DNA of 64,000 bases from Merdivicinus sp050943495 (lineage in GTDB: Bacteria > Bacillota > Clostridia > Oscillospirales > Ruminococcaceae). The notes beneath the pieces were generated by a model. That model was not told the DNA's origin and did not search any database. It saw only the letters and a list, made by a program, of their open reading frames with translations. The stretch is from NCBI GenBank assembly GCA_050943495.1, contig JBMNPH010000004.1:1-64000 (forward strand), in the 5' to 3' direction. Position 1 is the first letter of the stretch; each line of letters starts with the position of its first letter. Shown in pieces: positions 51,900 to 59,831 of this stretch. The position numbers and the translations under genes were made by a program.

Positions 51900-51928
51900 T
51901 TGACAAAATCTTTATAATATATTATACT
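51900..51928 (+). promoter_or_regulatory. promoter of the surface protein gene
   Basis: TTGACA (51900-51905), 17 bp, TATACT (51923-51928), 62 bp before the start. The rest of the 315-bp gap 51676-51990 is AT-rich, with the ferredoxin terminator and no other feature I can support. Confidence 0.82.
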
Positions 51929-51990
51929 GATGTTGTAATCAATCAAGTTAATCCCTTACCCAAAATATAAATGAAAGAGGAGTGCGTTGG

Positions 51991-54798
51991 ATGAAAAAAA
52001 TGATGAAACGTGTGTTGGCTTCTACCCTTGCCGCCACAATCGCAATGACTGCCACTTCCATGATTGCTTCTGCAGCATGGGAAAAATCTGCTTCCGGCAC
52101 ATGGAGTTGGACTGAAAATGGTCAAAAGGCAACCGGTTGGAGATTGATCAATGGGAAATGGTATTTCATGGATCAAAACGGCGATATGGCGACCGGTTGG
52201 AAACTGATCAACGGTAAATGGTACTTCCTGAAAGAAACCGGTGATATGGTAACCGGTTGGAAATTGATCAACGGTAAATGGTATTTCCTGAATGAAAATG
52301 GAGATATGGCTACCGGCTGGAAAATGGTCAATGGAAAATGGTATTTCCTGAACGAAAATGGTGATATGCGTACCGGATGGCTCAAAGATGCAAAAGGTGA
52401 CTGGTATTACCTTGATAGCACCGGCGCTATGGAGACTGGTTTCTTCGAAGTAAATGGTAAGACCTATTTTGCTTCTGCAAGCGGTGATATGCAGACCGGT
52501 GTTGTAGAAATAGATGGCAATATCTATTATTTCGGCGAAGAAAATGATGGCGCTATGAAGACCGGCTATGTCGAGATCGATGGCAAGCTTTATCGTTTTG
52601 GTGAAGATGGCCAGTGCGATAGCGTTCGGAAACCTGTTGCAGATGTAGCATTTACTACCAATGAGACCACAGACACAGTTGTCCCGGTTACTCCAACTGT
52701 TCCGGATAAGCCTTCCGGTGGAAGTGTAATCATTCCGCCCGCTTCTTCGGATAATGATGACGATAAAGAAGATACTACGGTTGCACGTGTTTCTACTGCT
52801 GCAGAATTGGAAGCAGCTCTGTCCAATACATCCATCAAGAGAATCGTTATTACCCAGTCCATTGGTTCTGCTGAGGAATATGGCATTTATCGCGTAGAAC
52901 GTCCGGTTGCAATTGAAAGTGGCACTGTTTATGGCAGCTTTGTTGTTGTAGCTGACGGCGTATCATTTGATGGCGTTACCATTAAGAATAAAGGCGATGC
53001 GACCAATACAAAAGCAGACCGTAATGCAATTAACTTTGTTGGTTCTGAAATTACGATTAAGAACTGCGTCTTTGATGCATCCGATAGCACTGAATTTGCA
53101 AACGGCGTTTCTATTTTCCCGACCGAAACAAGCGTGAACTATACCATTATTGGTAATACTTTCAAAGCGTACGATGATGATGTGGAGAGCTTCTCTCCTT
53201 CCGGTATTACCATTGCGAGCGGCGTAACCATTAATGAGTCATATAAAGCATTTTTCGGTGTAACCAAAGATGCTGTGATGCCCAATGATGTAGACGACTA
53301 TACAATTGCAACAGGTAATCAGTTCATCGGCTGCAGCATTGATTATTCCCGTGATGACTGGAAGTCCGGCAATAAAGTATATGCCCGTTCGATTTCCAAT
53401 GGTGACAATCTTCTCCTTCAGAATGCCGCGGAGGAAGCCTCCTACTATGTAACCGGCAACATCACCCGTGACGAGGCTGCTACTGTTAAAGCTGGAACTA
53501 CCCTGACTGTTACTGCGGGTAAAACTCTGACTGCTGCAGCGAATATCACGGTAGAAGAGGGCGGTGCTCTGGTTGGTGAAACCGGATCTGTACTGGTCGT
53601 TAACAGTGGTGTTACCGTAGATGATAAGAATGCTGGTATCTATACATGGGACGGCGAGAATTGGGTCAAAGATGCAGGCACTGCTCTGGTCGGCACCGAA
53701 GAAGAGTTGGAAACAGCTTTGAGCGGTGACGCAAAAGAAATTGTTTTGACTCAAAATATTGATACAACCAAAACAATCAGTGTGGATCGTGAAGTTGTCA
53801 TCGATGGTAATGGCAAAACCTTGGAAGCTTCCAACCTGAACAGCACTCCTGGCCAAAACAGCGCTCTGCTCATTACTGCTGATGGTGTAAAGGTAGAGAA
53901 TCTGGTGTTGGATGCTGCGAAAACAGACGTTGGCGCGTGGGGCAGCATTTACACCATTCAGGTGTATGAAGCAACGGGTGTCGTCCTGAATAATGTAACC
54001 GCAAAAGGCGGTAACGGTGGCATTATTGTCAATGGTTCTGATGTAACGTTGGAAGGCACTACCGACGTATCTGGTAACGGCTTTGGCGGCATTGAGGTCA
54101 GCAAGGGTGTTGACGTAGAAAGTGATCCGGTTCTGACCGTAAATGGCACCATTGTATACGCAGATGAGAGTCTCACAAAACCGGCAGTCTGGATCGACAA
54201 GCTGGAAGGAACAGTTAACTGGGAAGGACATGATCCTTATCATTATACCGAGAGCGGTAAAAATCAGTACTTCTACTTTGTCAACAATGACCTCGGCAAG
54301 CCTGTCGTCGAAATGGCAGAGAAAGATGAATTTACTGTAACAGAAAAAGTTGCTGCGGAAGAAAACGGCAAAATCACAGAGTATGTTCCGGTCGATGAAA
54401 ATAAGGTAGCTGTTTCCTTGAAGAAGGGCGTAGAGTCCTACACCAACGTTCGCTTTGTAGTGGAAGTTGAGGGAGAAGCCGCTGATGGCCTTCAGCTGAT
54501 TGCACAGGATACCAGCGGAAATTGGTATGACATTGCAGTAGCTGGATGGGGAATTGAAGCAGGTTTCCCGATTGCAGATGCCACAACAAATGTATATGTA
54601 ACCGCTAATAAAGCTGGTACGTATCATGTGACTGTAAAACTGGTGGATGTGAAGAATGACAGCGCGGTTCTGGCAGAAGTCAGCGGTGTCATTGAAGCTG
54701 TGGAAGCACCTGTGACAGAGGAGGAAACCGAAGATGTTTCTTCCGTACAAGAAGCTCATGTTCCGGCAGTTCTTCCCGAAGTTGTAACAGCTGAATAA
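51991..54798 (+). CDS. secreted cell-wall-binding repeat protein with beta-helix modules
   Basis: The protein has 935 residues. A signal peptide (MKKMMKRVLASTLAATIAMT... ending near A-S-A-A) is followed by about eight 20-residue choline-binding-type repeats (G-W-K-L-I-N-G-K-W-Y-F-x-x-x-N-G-D-M-x-T, residues about 45-210), a Pro/Thr/Asp-rich linker, then two pectate-lyase-like right-handed beta-helix stretches with runs such as V-E-N-L-V-L-D-A-A and V-V-L-N-N-V-T-A-K. A beta-rich region and a Glu/Val-rich tail end the protein. It should sit non-covalently on the wall. No catalytic residues are evident. ATG 51991 follows AGAGGAG; a GTG at 51982 is part of that site. Confidence 0.88.
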   Translation: MKKMMKRVLASTLAATIAMTATSMIASAAWEKSASGTWSWTENGQKATGWRLINGKWYFMDQNGDMATGWKLINGKWYFLKETGDMVTGWKLINGKWYFLNENGDMATGWKMVNGKWYFLNENGDMRTGWLKDAKGDWYYLDSTGAMETGFFEVNGKTYFASASGDMQTGVVEIDGNIYYFGEENDGAMKTGYVEIDGKLYRFGEDGQCDSVRKPVADVAFTTNETTDTVVPVTPTVPDKPSGGSVIIPPASSDNDDDKEDTTVARVSTAAELEAALSNTSIKRIVITQSIGSAEEYGIYRVERPVAIESGTVYGSFVVVADGVSFDGVTIKNKGDATNTKADRNAINFVGSEITIKNCVFDASDSTEFANGVSIFPTETSVNYTIIGNTFKAYDDDVESFSPSGITIASGVTINESYKAFFGVTKDAVMPNDVDDYTIATGNQFIGCSIDYSRDDWKSGNKVYARSISNGDNLLLQNAAEEASYYVTGNITRDEAATVKAGTTLTVTAGKTLTAAANITVEEGGALVGETGSVLVVNSGVTVDDKNAGIYTWDGENWVKDAGTALVGTEEELETALSGDAKEIVLTQNIDTTKTISVDREVVIDGNGKTLEASNLNSTPGQNSALLITADGVKVENLVLDAAKTDVGAWGSIYTIQVYEATGVVLNNVTAKGGNGGIIVNGSDVTLEGTTDVSGNGFGGIEVSKGVDVESDPVLTVNGTIVYADESLTKPAVWIDKLEGTVNWEGHDPYHYTESGKNQYFYFVNNDLGKPVVEMAEKDEFTVTEKVAAEENGKITEYVPVDENKVAVSLKKGVESYTNVRFVVEVEGEAADGLQLIAQDTSGNWYDIAVAGWGIEAGFPIADATTNVYVTANKAGTYHVTVKLVDVKNDSAVLAEVSGVIEAVEAPVTEEETEDVSSVQEAHVPAVLPEVVTAE
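52132..52380 (+). repeat. tandem 60-bp coding repeats of the cell-wall-binding domain
   Basis: Four consecutive units keep an exact 60-bp period, each ending in a near-identical ACCGGTTGG or ACCGGATGG. They encode the 20-residue wall-binding repeat. Sequence identity is highest between units 2, 3 and 4, a sign of recent repeat exchange. Confidence 0.9.
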
Positions 54799-54817
54799 TA
54801 AAGCATTGTGTTATGTT

Positions 54818-54852
54818 CAAAGCGCCCTGTGGATCTCCACAGGGCGCTTTTG
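54818..54852. terminator. bidirectional terminator between the surface protein and mazF genes
   Basis: AAAGCGCCCTGTGG / CCACAGGGCGCTTT, a perfect 14-bp stem with a 4-base loop, A-rich before and T-rich after. It lies between converging genes. Confidence 0.93.
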
Positions 54853-54871
54853 AGTTTCAGATGTAGATGCA

Positions 54872-55246
54872 TCAGAAATGATTTGTACCATGCGGCGGAC
54901 GGGGTGCAAGGCCGAAACTGATGGAAAGAGCTGAATCTACAGAATGCATGGTATCAGCGGGAATTTCACCCATTTTCTCCTTTAACCGCCGTTTGTCGAG
55001 GGTGCGAACCTGTTCAAGCAGCACAATCGAGTTTTTGGAGAGACCGCAGGATTTGGCGTCAAGTGGAATATGAGTAGGAAGGTCTGCCTTGGTTTGCTGA
55101 CTGGTAATCGCTGCTGCAATAACAGTGGGACTGTATCGATTTCCGACGTCGTTCTGGACGATGAGGACGGGGCGGATACCACCCTGTTCTGATCCGACAA
55201 CCGGACTTAAATCGGCATAGTAAATTTCGCCGCGTTTGACTGACAT
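54872..55246 (-). CDS. MazF/PemK-type endoribonuclease toxin (NdoA-like)
   Basis: The protein has 124 residues. It shows the MazF start R-G-E-I-Y-Y-A-D-L-S-P-V-V-G-S-E-Q-G-G, R-P-V-L-I-V-Q-N-D and the later A-I-T-S-Q and L-L-E-Q-V-R-T-L-D-K. Family members cut mRNA at short sequences such as UACAU. AAAGGAGC precedes the ATG. A MazE-like antitoxin would be expected directly upstream, but the upstream gene encodes an ABC ATPase 35 bp away, so the toxin appears orphaned in this window. Confidence 0.95.
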   Translation of the reverse strand: MSVKRGEIYYADLSPVVGSEQGGIRPVLIVQNDVGNRYSPTVIAAAITSQQTKADLPTHIPLDAKSCGLSKNSIVLLEQVRTLDKRRLKEKMGEIPADTMHSVDSALSISFGLAPRPPHGTNHF

Positions 55247-55281
55247 ACAAGATGCTCCTTTCGATGAGGGTTCCTTCTATC

Positions 55282-56004
55282 CTATTGTGCGGACAAGCAG
55301 GATGGTGCCATCCTCCTATTTGAGTCGGATTCCTCTGATTTTTTAATCCGACCGTCCTGAATCTGCATGATTCGGCCGGCCATATGAGCGACGTTGGGAT
55401 CGTGTGTAATTAAAACCATCGTATGCCCTTCCTGATTTAGTTCCAGAAGGGTATCCATGACTTCCCGACCGGTTGCGGAATCTAGATTGCCGGTGGGTTC
55501 ATCAGCGAGAATCAGCGGCGGACGCGCGGCAATGGCACGCGCAATTGCAACTCGCTGCTGCTGACCTCCCGAAAGTTGAGAAGGACGATGATTCGCTCGG
55601 GAAAGTAATCCCATCTTATCCAACGCTTCTGTGGCAAGGCGTTTGCGTTCAGAACGAGAAAGTCCTCGATAGGCCAGTGGCAATTCAATATTTTCCATAG
55701 CGGAGAGGGTGGGAATGAGATGAAACCCTTGAAAAATAAAGCCGATTTTTCGATTACGGATTTTGCTGAGAGAGTCTTCTTCCTGTTCGGGAATATCTAG
55801 ACCGTCCAGCCGATATTCTCCTGAGTCCGGCAAGTCCAGACAACCTAGAAGATTCATCAAAGTAGACTTTCCAGATCCGGAACTTCCGACGATGGCGAGA
55901 AATTCTCCTTGTTCGACGGTCAGGGAAACATCACGCAATGCTTCTACAGTATTTTCACCGGCCCGATAAGTTTTCCAGATATGTTCCATTTCGATGAGCG
56001 ACAA
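55282..56004 (-). CDS. ABC transporter ATP-binding protein (LolD/MacB-type)
   Basis: This 240-residue protein has all ATPase motifs: G-S-S-G-S-G-K-S-T (Walker A), Q-L-S-G-G-Q-Q-Q-R-V-A-I-A-R (signature), L-I-L-A-D-E-P-T-G-N-L-D (Walker B and D-loop) and I-T-H-D (H-loop). It belongs to the MacB/LolD group that works with FtsX-type permeases. A TTG at 56004 is taken as the start because AGGAGGTG lies just upstream; an ATG at 56061 is in frame but lacks a site. No permease gene is adjacent. It is followed by the mazF gene on the same strand. Confidence 0.9.
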   Translation of the reverse strand: MSLIEMEHIWKTYRAGENTVEALRDVSLTVEQGEFLAIVGSSGSGKSTLMNLLGCLDLPDSGEYRLDGLDIPEQEEDSLSKIRNRKIGFIFQGFHLIPTLSAMENIELPLAYRGLSRSERKRLATEALDKMGLLSRANHRPSQLSGGQQQRVAIARAIAARPPLILADEPTGNLDSATGREVMDTLLELNQEGHTMVLITHDPNVAHMAGRIMQIQDGRIKKSEESDSNRRMAPSCLSAQ

Positions 56005-56104
56005 CTGCCTCACCTCCTCATCGATAGTCTGCCCGGAAACAGAATGTTTATGCCGTGTCATATCTGTAGAATCGGAAGAATAGGCGGTTTATTTGAAAAG
56101 GTAC

Positions 56105-56132
56105 TTGCCATTTTACGCAATTTTGATATAAT
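56105..56132 (+). promoter_or_regulatory. promoter of the trmL-degV pair
   Basis: TTGCCA (56105-56110), 16 bp, TATAAT (56127-56132), 37 bp before the trmL start. Confidence 0.7.
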
Positions 56133-56168
56133 AGAAACAGGGATGGATAGGGTAAGGAGGAACTGTAA

Positions 56169-56696
56169 TTGATATTGAATCTTGTTTTGGTGGAACCGCA
56201 AATCCCGCAGAATACAGGAAATATTGCCCGTACCTGTTCCGTGACGGGAGCGCGGCTGCATATAGTTAAGCCAATGGGGTTTTCCATTGATGACAAAAAG
56301 CTCAAAAGGGCCGGTTTGGATTACTGGCATTATTTGGATATCACCTATTATGAAAATTGGGAGGATTTTGTATCCAAAAACAGTGGGCCTTACTACTACT
56401 TCACCACCAAGGGCCGGAAAACACATTCGGATGTATGCTATCCGGACGGATCGTACCTAGTGTTTGGGAGGGAAGATGCCGGGCTTCCGGAGGAACTGCT
56501 CAAGGAGAATCCGGAATATTGTGTGCGGATCCCGATGCGTTCCGAAGTGCGCAGCTTGAATCTATCGAATTCTGTAGCAATTGCGGCGTATGAGACGCTG
56601 CGTCAGTGGGGATATCCGGAACTGGAAACTAAGGGACATCTTGCCCGGCTTTGCTGGGAGGAAGATCTCCCCACATCAAATGGAAGGATGGGATAA
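56169..56696 (+). CDS. trmL: tRNA (cytidine/uridine-34-2'-O)-methyltransferase
   Basis: This 175-residue single-domain SPOUT enzyme begins L-V-L-V-E-P-Q-I-P-Q-N-T-G-N-I-A-R-T and has the knot motifs L-V-F-G-R-E-D-A-G-L-P and R-S-L-N-L-S-N-S-V-A-I. It methylates the ribose at position 34 of certain leucine tRNAs. The start is TTG at 56169 with AAGGAGG 8 bases upstream. The degV gene starts 6 bp after its stop. Confidence 0.94.
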   Translation: MILNLVLVEPQIPQNTGNIARTCSVTGARLHIVKPMGFSIDDKKLKRAGLDYWHYLDITYYENWEDFVSKNSGPYYYFTTKGRKTHSDVCYPDGSYLVFGREDAGLPEELLKENPEYCVRIPMRSEVRSLNLSNSVAIAAYETLRQWGYPELETKGHLARLCWEEDLPTSNGRMG

Positions 56697-56702
56697 GCCA
56701 AC

Positions 56703-57578
56703 ATGAGAAAAATTCAGATTGTGACCGACTCCGCCTGCGATATTCCAAAGGAGTATGAAGAAAAGTATGGGATTCGGATTCTATCATTTCCGATTACGGT
56801 TGGAGAGGAAAGCTTTTTAGAACGGCGAGATTTTGAGCCAGATGATTTTTATCGGATTTTGGAATCCTCCCCAAAAATTCCAAGCACTGCTCAGTATACA
56901 GCGCATCAGTTTGGGGAATTATATGAGGAACTATATGGTATGGGAATCACGGATGTGATCTATGTGACGATCAATGCCAAAAGTTCTAGCACAAACGGCA
57001 ACGCCCATATGGCAAAAAAGCAGTTTTTTGAGGAACATCCGGAAGCAATCGGCGAAATGGAAATATATATTGTCGATTCCCAGACATATTCGATGGGATA
57101 CGGCCTGCCGGTCATTGCGGCTGCGAAAAAAGCGCAGAAAGGTGCGCCAGTATCTGAAATATTGGCTTATCTGGAAGATTGGTTTAATTGCTGTCGAGTG
57201 GTATTTGCTCCCTATTCGCTGGAATTTGTCAAAAAAAGCGGACGAGTGAGCTGTGCTGCAGCGTTTGTTGGAGAATTAATGGGGCTGAAGCCTATTATTG
57301 AATTTGAGAATGGAGAAGCTGCCACGATTGGCAAAGTCCGTGGAGATAAGGCGGTAGTTCCCGCTCTGCTGAAAAAAATGCAGCAAGAAATGATTCCGCA
57401 CACACCTTATATTATTTTGGAGGGCTCGGAACCTTCTTATGCAGATGCGATGGAGGCAGAAACAGCGAAATTATTCGGAACGCCCTGTACGATGCGGGTT
57501 AAAATTGGTGCAGCAATCAGTATCAATGCCGGCCACAAAATTTTGGGAATCGTCTATAAGGGAAAACCTAGAAAATAA
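56703..57578 (+). CDS. DegV family fatty-acid-binding protein
   Basis: The protein has 291 residues. It begins V-T-D-S-A-C-D-I-P-K, includes P-S-T-A-Q-Y-T and V-D-S-Q-T-Y-S-M-G-Y-G, and has the R-V-S-C-A-A-A-F-V-G region and a C-terminal G-T-C-... lobe. DegV/FakB proteins bind a fatty acid, and some present it to the kinase FakA for phosphorylation. No fakA gene is near. It is co-transcribed with trmL. Confidence 0.93.
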   Translation: MRKIQIVTDSACDIPKEYEEKYGIRILSFPITVGEESFLERRDFEPDDFYRILESSPKIPSTAQYTAHQFGELYEELYGMGITDVIYVTINAKSSSTNGNAHMAKKQFFEEHPEAIGEMEIYIVDSQTYSMGYGLPVIAAAKKAQKGAPVSEILAYLEDWFNCCRVVFAPYSLEFVKKSGRVSCAAAFVGELMGLKPIIEFENGEAATIGKVRGDKAVVPALLKKMQQEMIPHTPYIILEGSEPSYADAMEAETAKLFGTPCTMRVKIGAAISINAGHKILGIVYKGKPRK

Positions 57579-57660
57579 GGTTTCGGCGGAATGAACGATA
57601 GTTCCGCAAAAAAATCCAGTGCTTTCAGCGGAATTTTTGCGAAATTTTGCGGGAAATCAC

Positions 57661-57689
57661 TTGAAAAAAAACACAAAATGAGATACAAT
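57661..57689 (+). promoter_or_regulatory. promoter of the pgk-tpiA-gpmI operon
   Basis: TTGAAA (57661-57666), 17 bp, TACAAT (57684-57689), 51 bp upstream of the pgk ATG. GAGATACAATAATCTC forms a dyad over the -10 box (57680-57695), a possible operator. Confidence 0.78.
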
Positions 57690-57740
57690 AATCTCAGGAT
57701 TGTTTTATCTTTAACAATAAGATCAGGAAGGATGACCAAC

Positions 57741-58952
57741 ATGACCTCTTATAACAAAAAAACGGTAGAGGACATCAACGTAAAGGGCAAAAAGGTTCTT
57801 GTCCGCTGCGATTTCAATGTCCCCATGAAAGATGGCAAAATTACCAACGATAATCGTATCGTTGCTGCACTGCCGACCCTCAAAAAGCTGATCGAAAACG
57901 GCGGCCGTTTGATTCTCTGCAGCCATCTCGGCAAGCCGAAAAATGGTCCGGAAGAGAAATTCAGCCTGGCACCGGTTGCAGTCCGTCTGGGCGAACTGCT
58001 GGGCAAAGATGTTGTTTTTGCAAACGATGACAACGTTGTCGGCGAGAATGCAAAAGCTGCTGTTGCTGCTATGAAGGATGGCGACGTCGTCCTGCTGCAG
58101 AATACCCGTTTCCGCAAGGAAGAAACCAAGAATCTCCCTGAATTCAGCGAAGAGCTGGCGAGCCTTGCTGAAGTTTATGTCAACGATGCATTCGGTTCCG
58201 CACATCGTGCTCACTGCTCGACTGCCGGCGTTACCGACTATATCAAGGAAACTGCTGTCGGCTATCTGATGGAAAAAGAAATCAAATACCTCGGTAATGC
58301 AGTGAATGATCCGGTTCGTCCGTTCCTTGCAATTCTCGGTGGTGCGAAAGTTTCTGATAAGCTGAGCGTTATCGAAAACCTGTTGACCAAGGTTGATACC
58401 CTGATCATCGGCGGCGGTATGGCTTATACTTTCCTCAAGGCAAAAGGCTATGAAGTCGGCAAGAGCCTTGTAGACGACGAGAAAGTGGATTACTGCAAGG
58501 ATATGCTGAAGAAAGCTGAGGAGAAGGGCGTGAAGCTGCTTCTGCCGGTTGATACCGCAATTGCAGATTCTTTCCCGGATCCGATCGATGCAGAAATCAA
58601 GGTAGATTATGTGGATTCTGATAAGATTCCTGCTGACAAGATGGGTCTGGATATCGGACCGAAGACGCAGGAACTCTTTGCAGCTGCTGTTAAAGAAGCA
58701 AAGACCATCGTTTGGAATGGACCGATGGGTGTATTCGAAAATCCGACATTGGCTGCTGGTACTCTTGCTGTTGCAAAAGCGATGGCTGAGGCAGACGCAA
58801 CAACCGTAATCGGCGGCGGTGACTCTGCTGCAGCTGTGATGCAGCTTGGCTATGCAGATAAGATGACCCATATCTCCACCGGCGGCGGTGCTTCTCTGGA
58901 ATATCTGGAAGGCAAGGAACTCCCCGGCATTACCTGCATCAACAACAAATAA
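57741..58952 (+). CDS. pgk: phosphoglycerate kinase
   Basis: This 403-residue protein has the family length. V-R-C-D-F-N-V-P-M-K-D-G-K-I-T, C-S-H-L-G-K-P, N-D-A-F-G-S-A-H-R-A-H and G-G-G-D-S-A-A-A-V cover substrate and nucleotide sites. It makes ATP from 1,3-bisphosphoglycerate. ATG 57741 follows AGGAAGG; a longer frame upstream to 57591 is not used. gap, its usual upstream neighbour, is absent here. Confidence 0.97.
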   Translation: MTSYNKKTVEDINVKGKKVLVRCDFNVPMKDGKITNDNRIVAALPTLKKLIENGGRLILCSHLGKPKNGPEEKFSLAPVAVRLGELLGKDVVFANDDNVVGENAKAAVAAMKDGDVVLLQNTRFRKEETKNLPEFSEELASLAEVYVNDAFGSAHRAHCSTAGVTDYIKETAVGYLMEKEIKYLGNAVNDPVRPFLAILGGAKVSDKLSVIENLLTKVDTLIIGGGMAYTFLKAKGYEVGKSLVDDEKVDYCKDMLKKAEEKGVKLLLPVDTAIADSFPDPIDAEIKVDYVDSDKIPADKMGLDIGPKTQELFAAAVKEAKTIVWNGPMGVFENPTLAAGTLAVAKAMAEADATTVIGGGDSAAAVMQLGYADKMTHISTGGGASLEYLEGKELPGITCINNK

Positions 58953-59034
58953 GTTTTGACCGCACAGGGGTTCAGGCGACTGGACCCCTGTATTGGTATG
59001 TAAATTATTCCATTATCATTAGGAGGAAATTATC

Positions 59035-59805
59035 ATGAATAAAGCTTTGCGTAAAGCCGTAATTGCCGGCAACTGGAAAATGAACAAGACCCGTCCGGAA
59101 GCCAAAGAGCTGGTTGAGGCAATCAAACCTTTGGTTGCAGATGCTGGCTGTGAGGTCGTTGCATGCGTGCCTTTTACCAACTTGGAAACCGTTCTGGAAG
59201 CTGTGAAAGGTTCCAATATCAAAGTCGGTGCAGAGAACTGCCACTTTGAAAAATCCGGCGCATTCACCGGTGAAATTTCTGCGGACATGCTGGCAGAAAT
59301 GGGCGTAGAATATGTCATTATCGGCCACTCTGAGCGCCGTCAGTATTTCGGCGAAACCGATGAAACCGTTAACAAACGTACTCGTGCTGCTCTGGCAGCC
59401 GGCCTGAAAGTCATTCTCTGCGTGGGCGAGATGTTGGCAGACCGTGAAAACGGCATTACAGAAGAACTGGTAGCCCTCCAGACCAAAATCGCTCTGAAAG
59501 GCGTTACCGCTGAGGAACTCAAGAATGTGATTATTGCGTATGAGCCTGTTTGGGCAATCGGTACCGGCAAAACTGCAACAGCAGAGCAGGCAAACGAAGT
59601 TTGTGCAGTGATCCGCAATGTCATCTGCAAACTGTACGGCAAAGAAGCTGCAGACGGTATCACCATTCAGTACGGTGGTTCTATGAACGCCAAAAATGCA
59701 GCAGAATTGGTTGCACAGCCGGATGTTGATGGTGGTCTGATCGGCGGTGCTTCTTTGAAGGCACCCGACTTTGCTGCAATTGTAGAAGCTGCTACCAGAG
59801 GCTAA
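59035..59805 (+). CDS. tpiA: triosephosphate isomerase
   Basis: The protein has 256 residues. All catalytic residues are present: Lys in A-G-N-W-K-M-N-K, His in I-I-G-H-S-E-R-R and Glu in A-Y-E-P-V-W-A-I-G-T-G-K-T. It interconverts dihydroxyacetone phosphate and glyceraldehyde 3-phosphate. AGGAGG precedes the ATG. An imperfect CAGGGGT... ACCCCTG hairpin (about 58964-58988) lies between pgk and this gene and may tune expression. Confidence 0.97.
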   Translation: MNKALRKAVIAGNWKMNKTRPEAKELVEAIKPLVADAGCEVVACVPFTNLETVLEAVKGSNIKVGAENCHFEKSGAFTGEISADMLAEMGVEYVIIGHSERRQYFGETDETVNKRTRAALAAGLKVILCVGEMLADRENGITEELVALQTKIALKGVTAEELKNVIIAYEPVWAIGTGKTATAEQANEVCAVIRNVICKLYGKEAADGITIQYGGSMNAKNAAELVAQPDVDGGLIGGASLKAPDFAAIVEAATRG

Positions 59806-59831
59806 TCCAACTGAAAAGAAAGGAAATCTGC

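Noticed and set aside
52132..52380. Possible CRISPR-like or non-coding tandem repeat
   Set aside because: The 60-bp period is in frame and encodes the known 20-residue wall-binding repeat; there are no spacers.
53239..54759. A 506-codon minus-strand frame opposite the surface protein
   Set aside because: It follows from codon bias of the plus-strand repeats and beta-helix; there is no promoter or ribosome site, and its translation has no recognisable domain.
55247..55281. MazE-type antitoxin in the gap before mazF
   Set aside because: The gap is only 35 bp and holds just the ribosome site.
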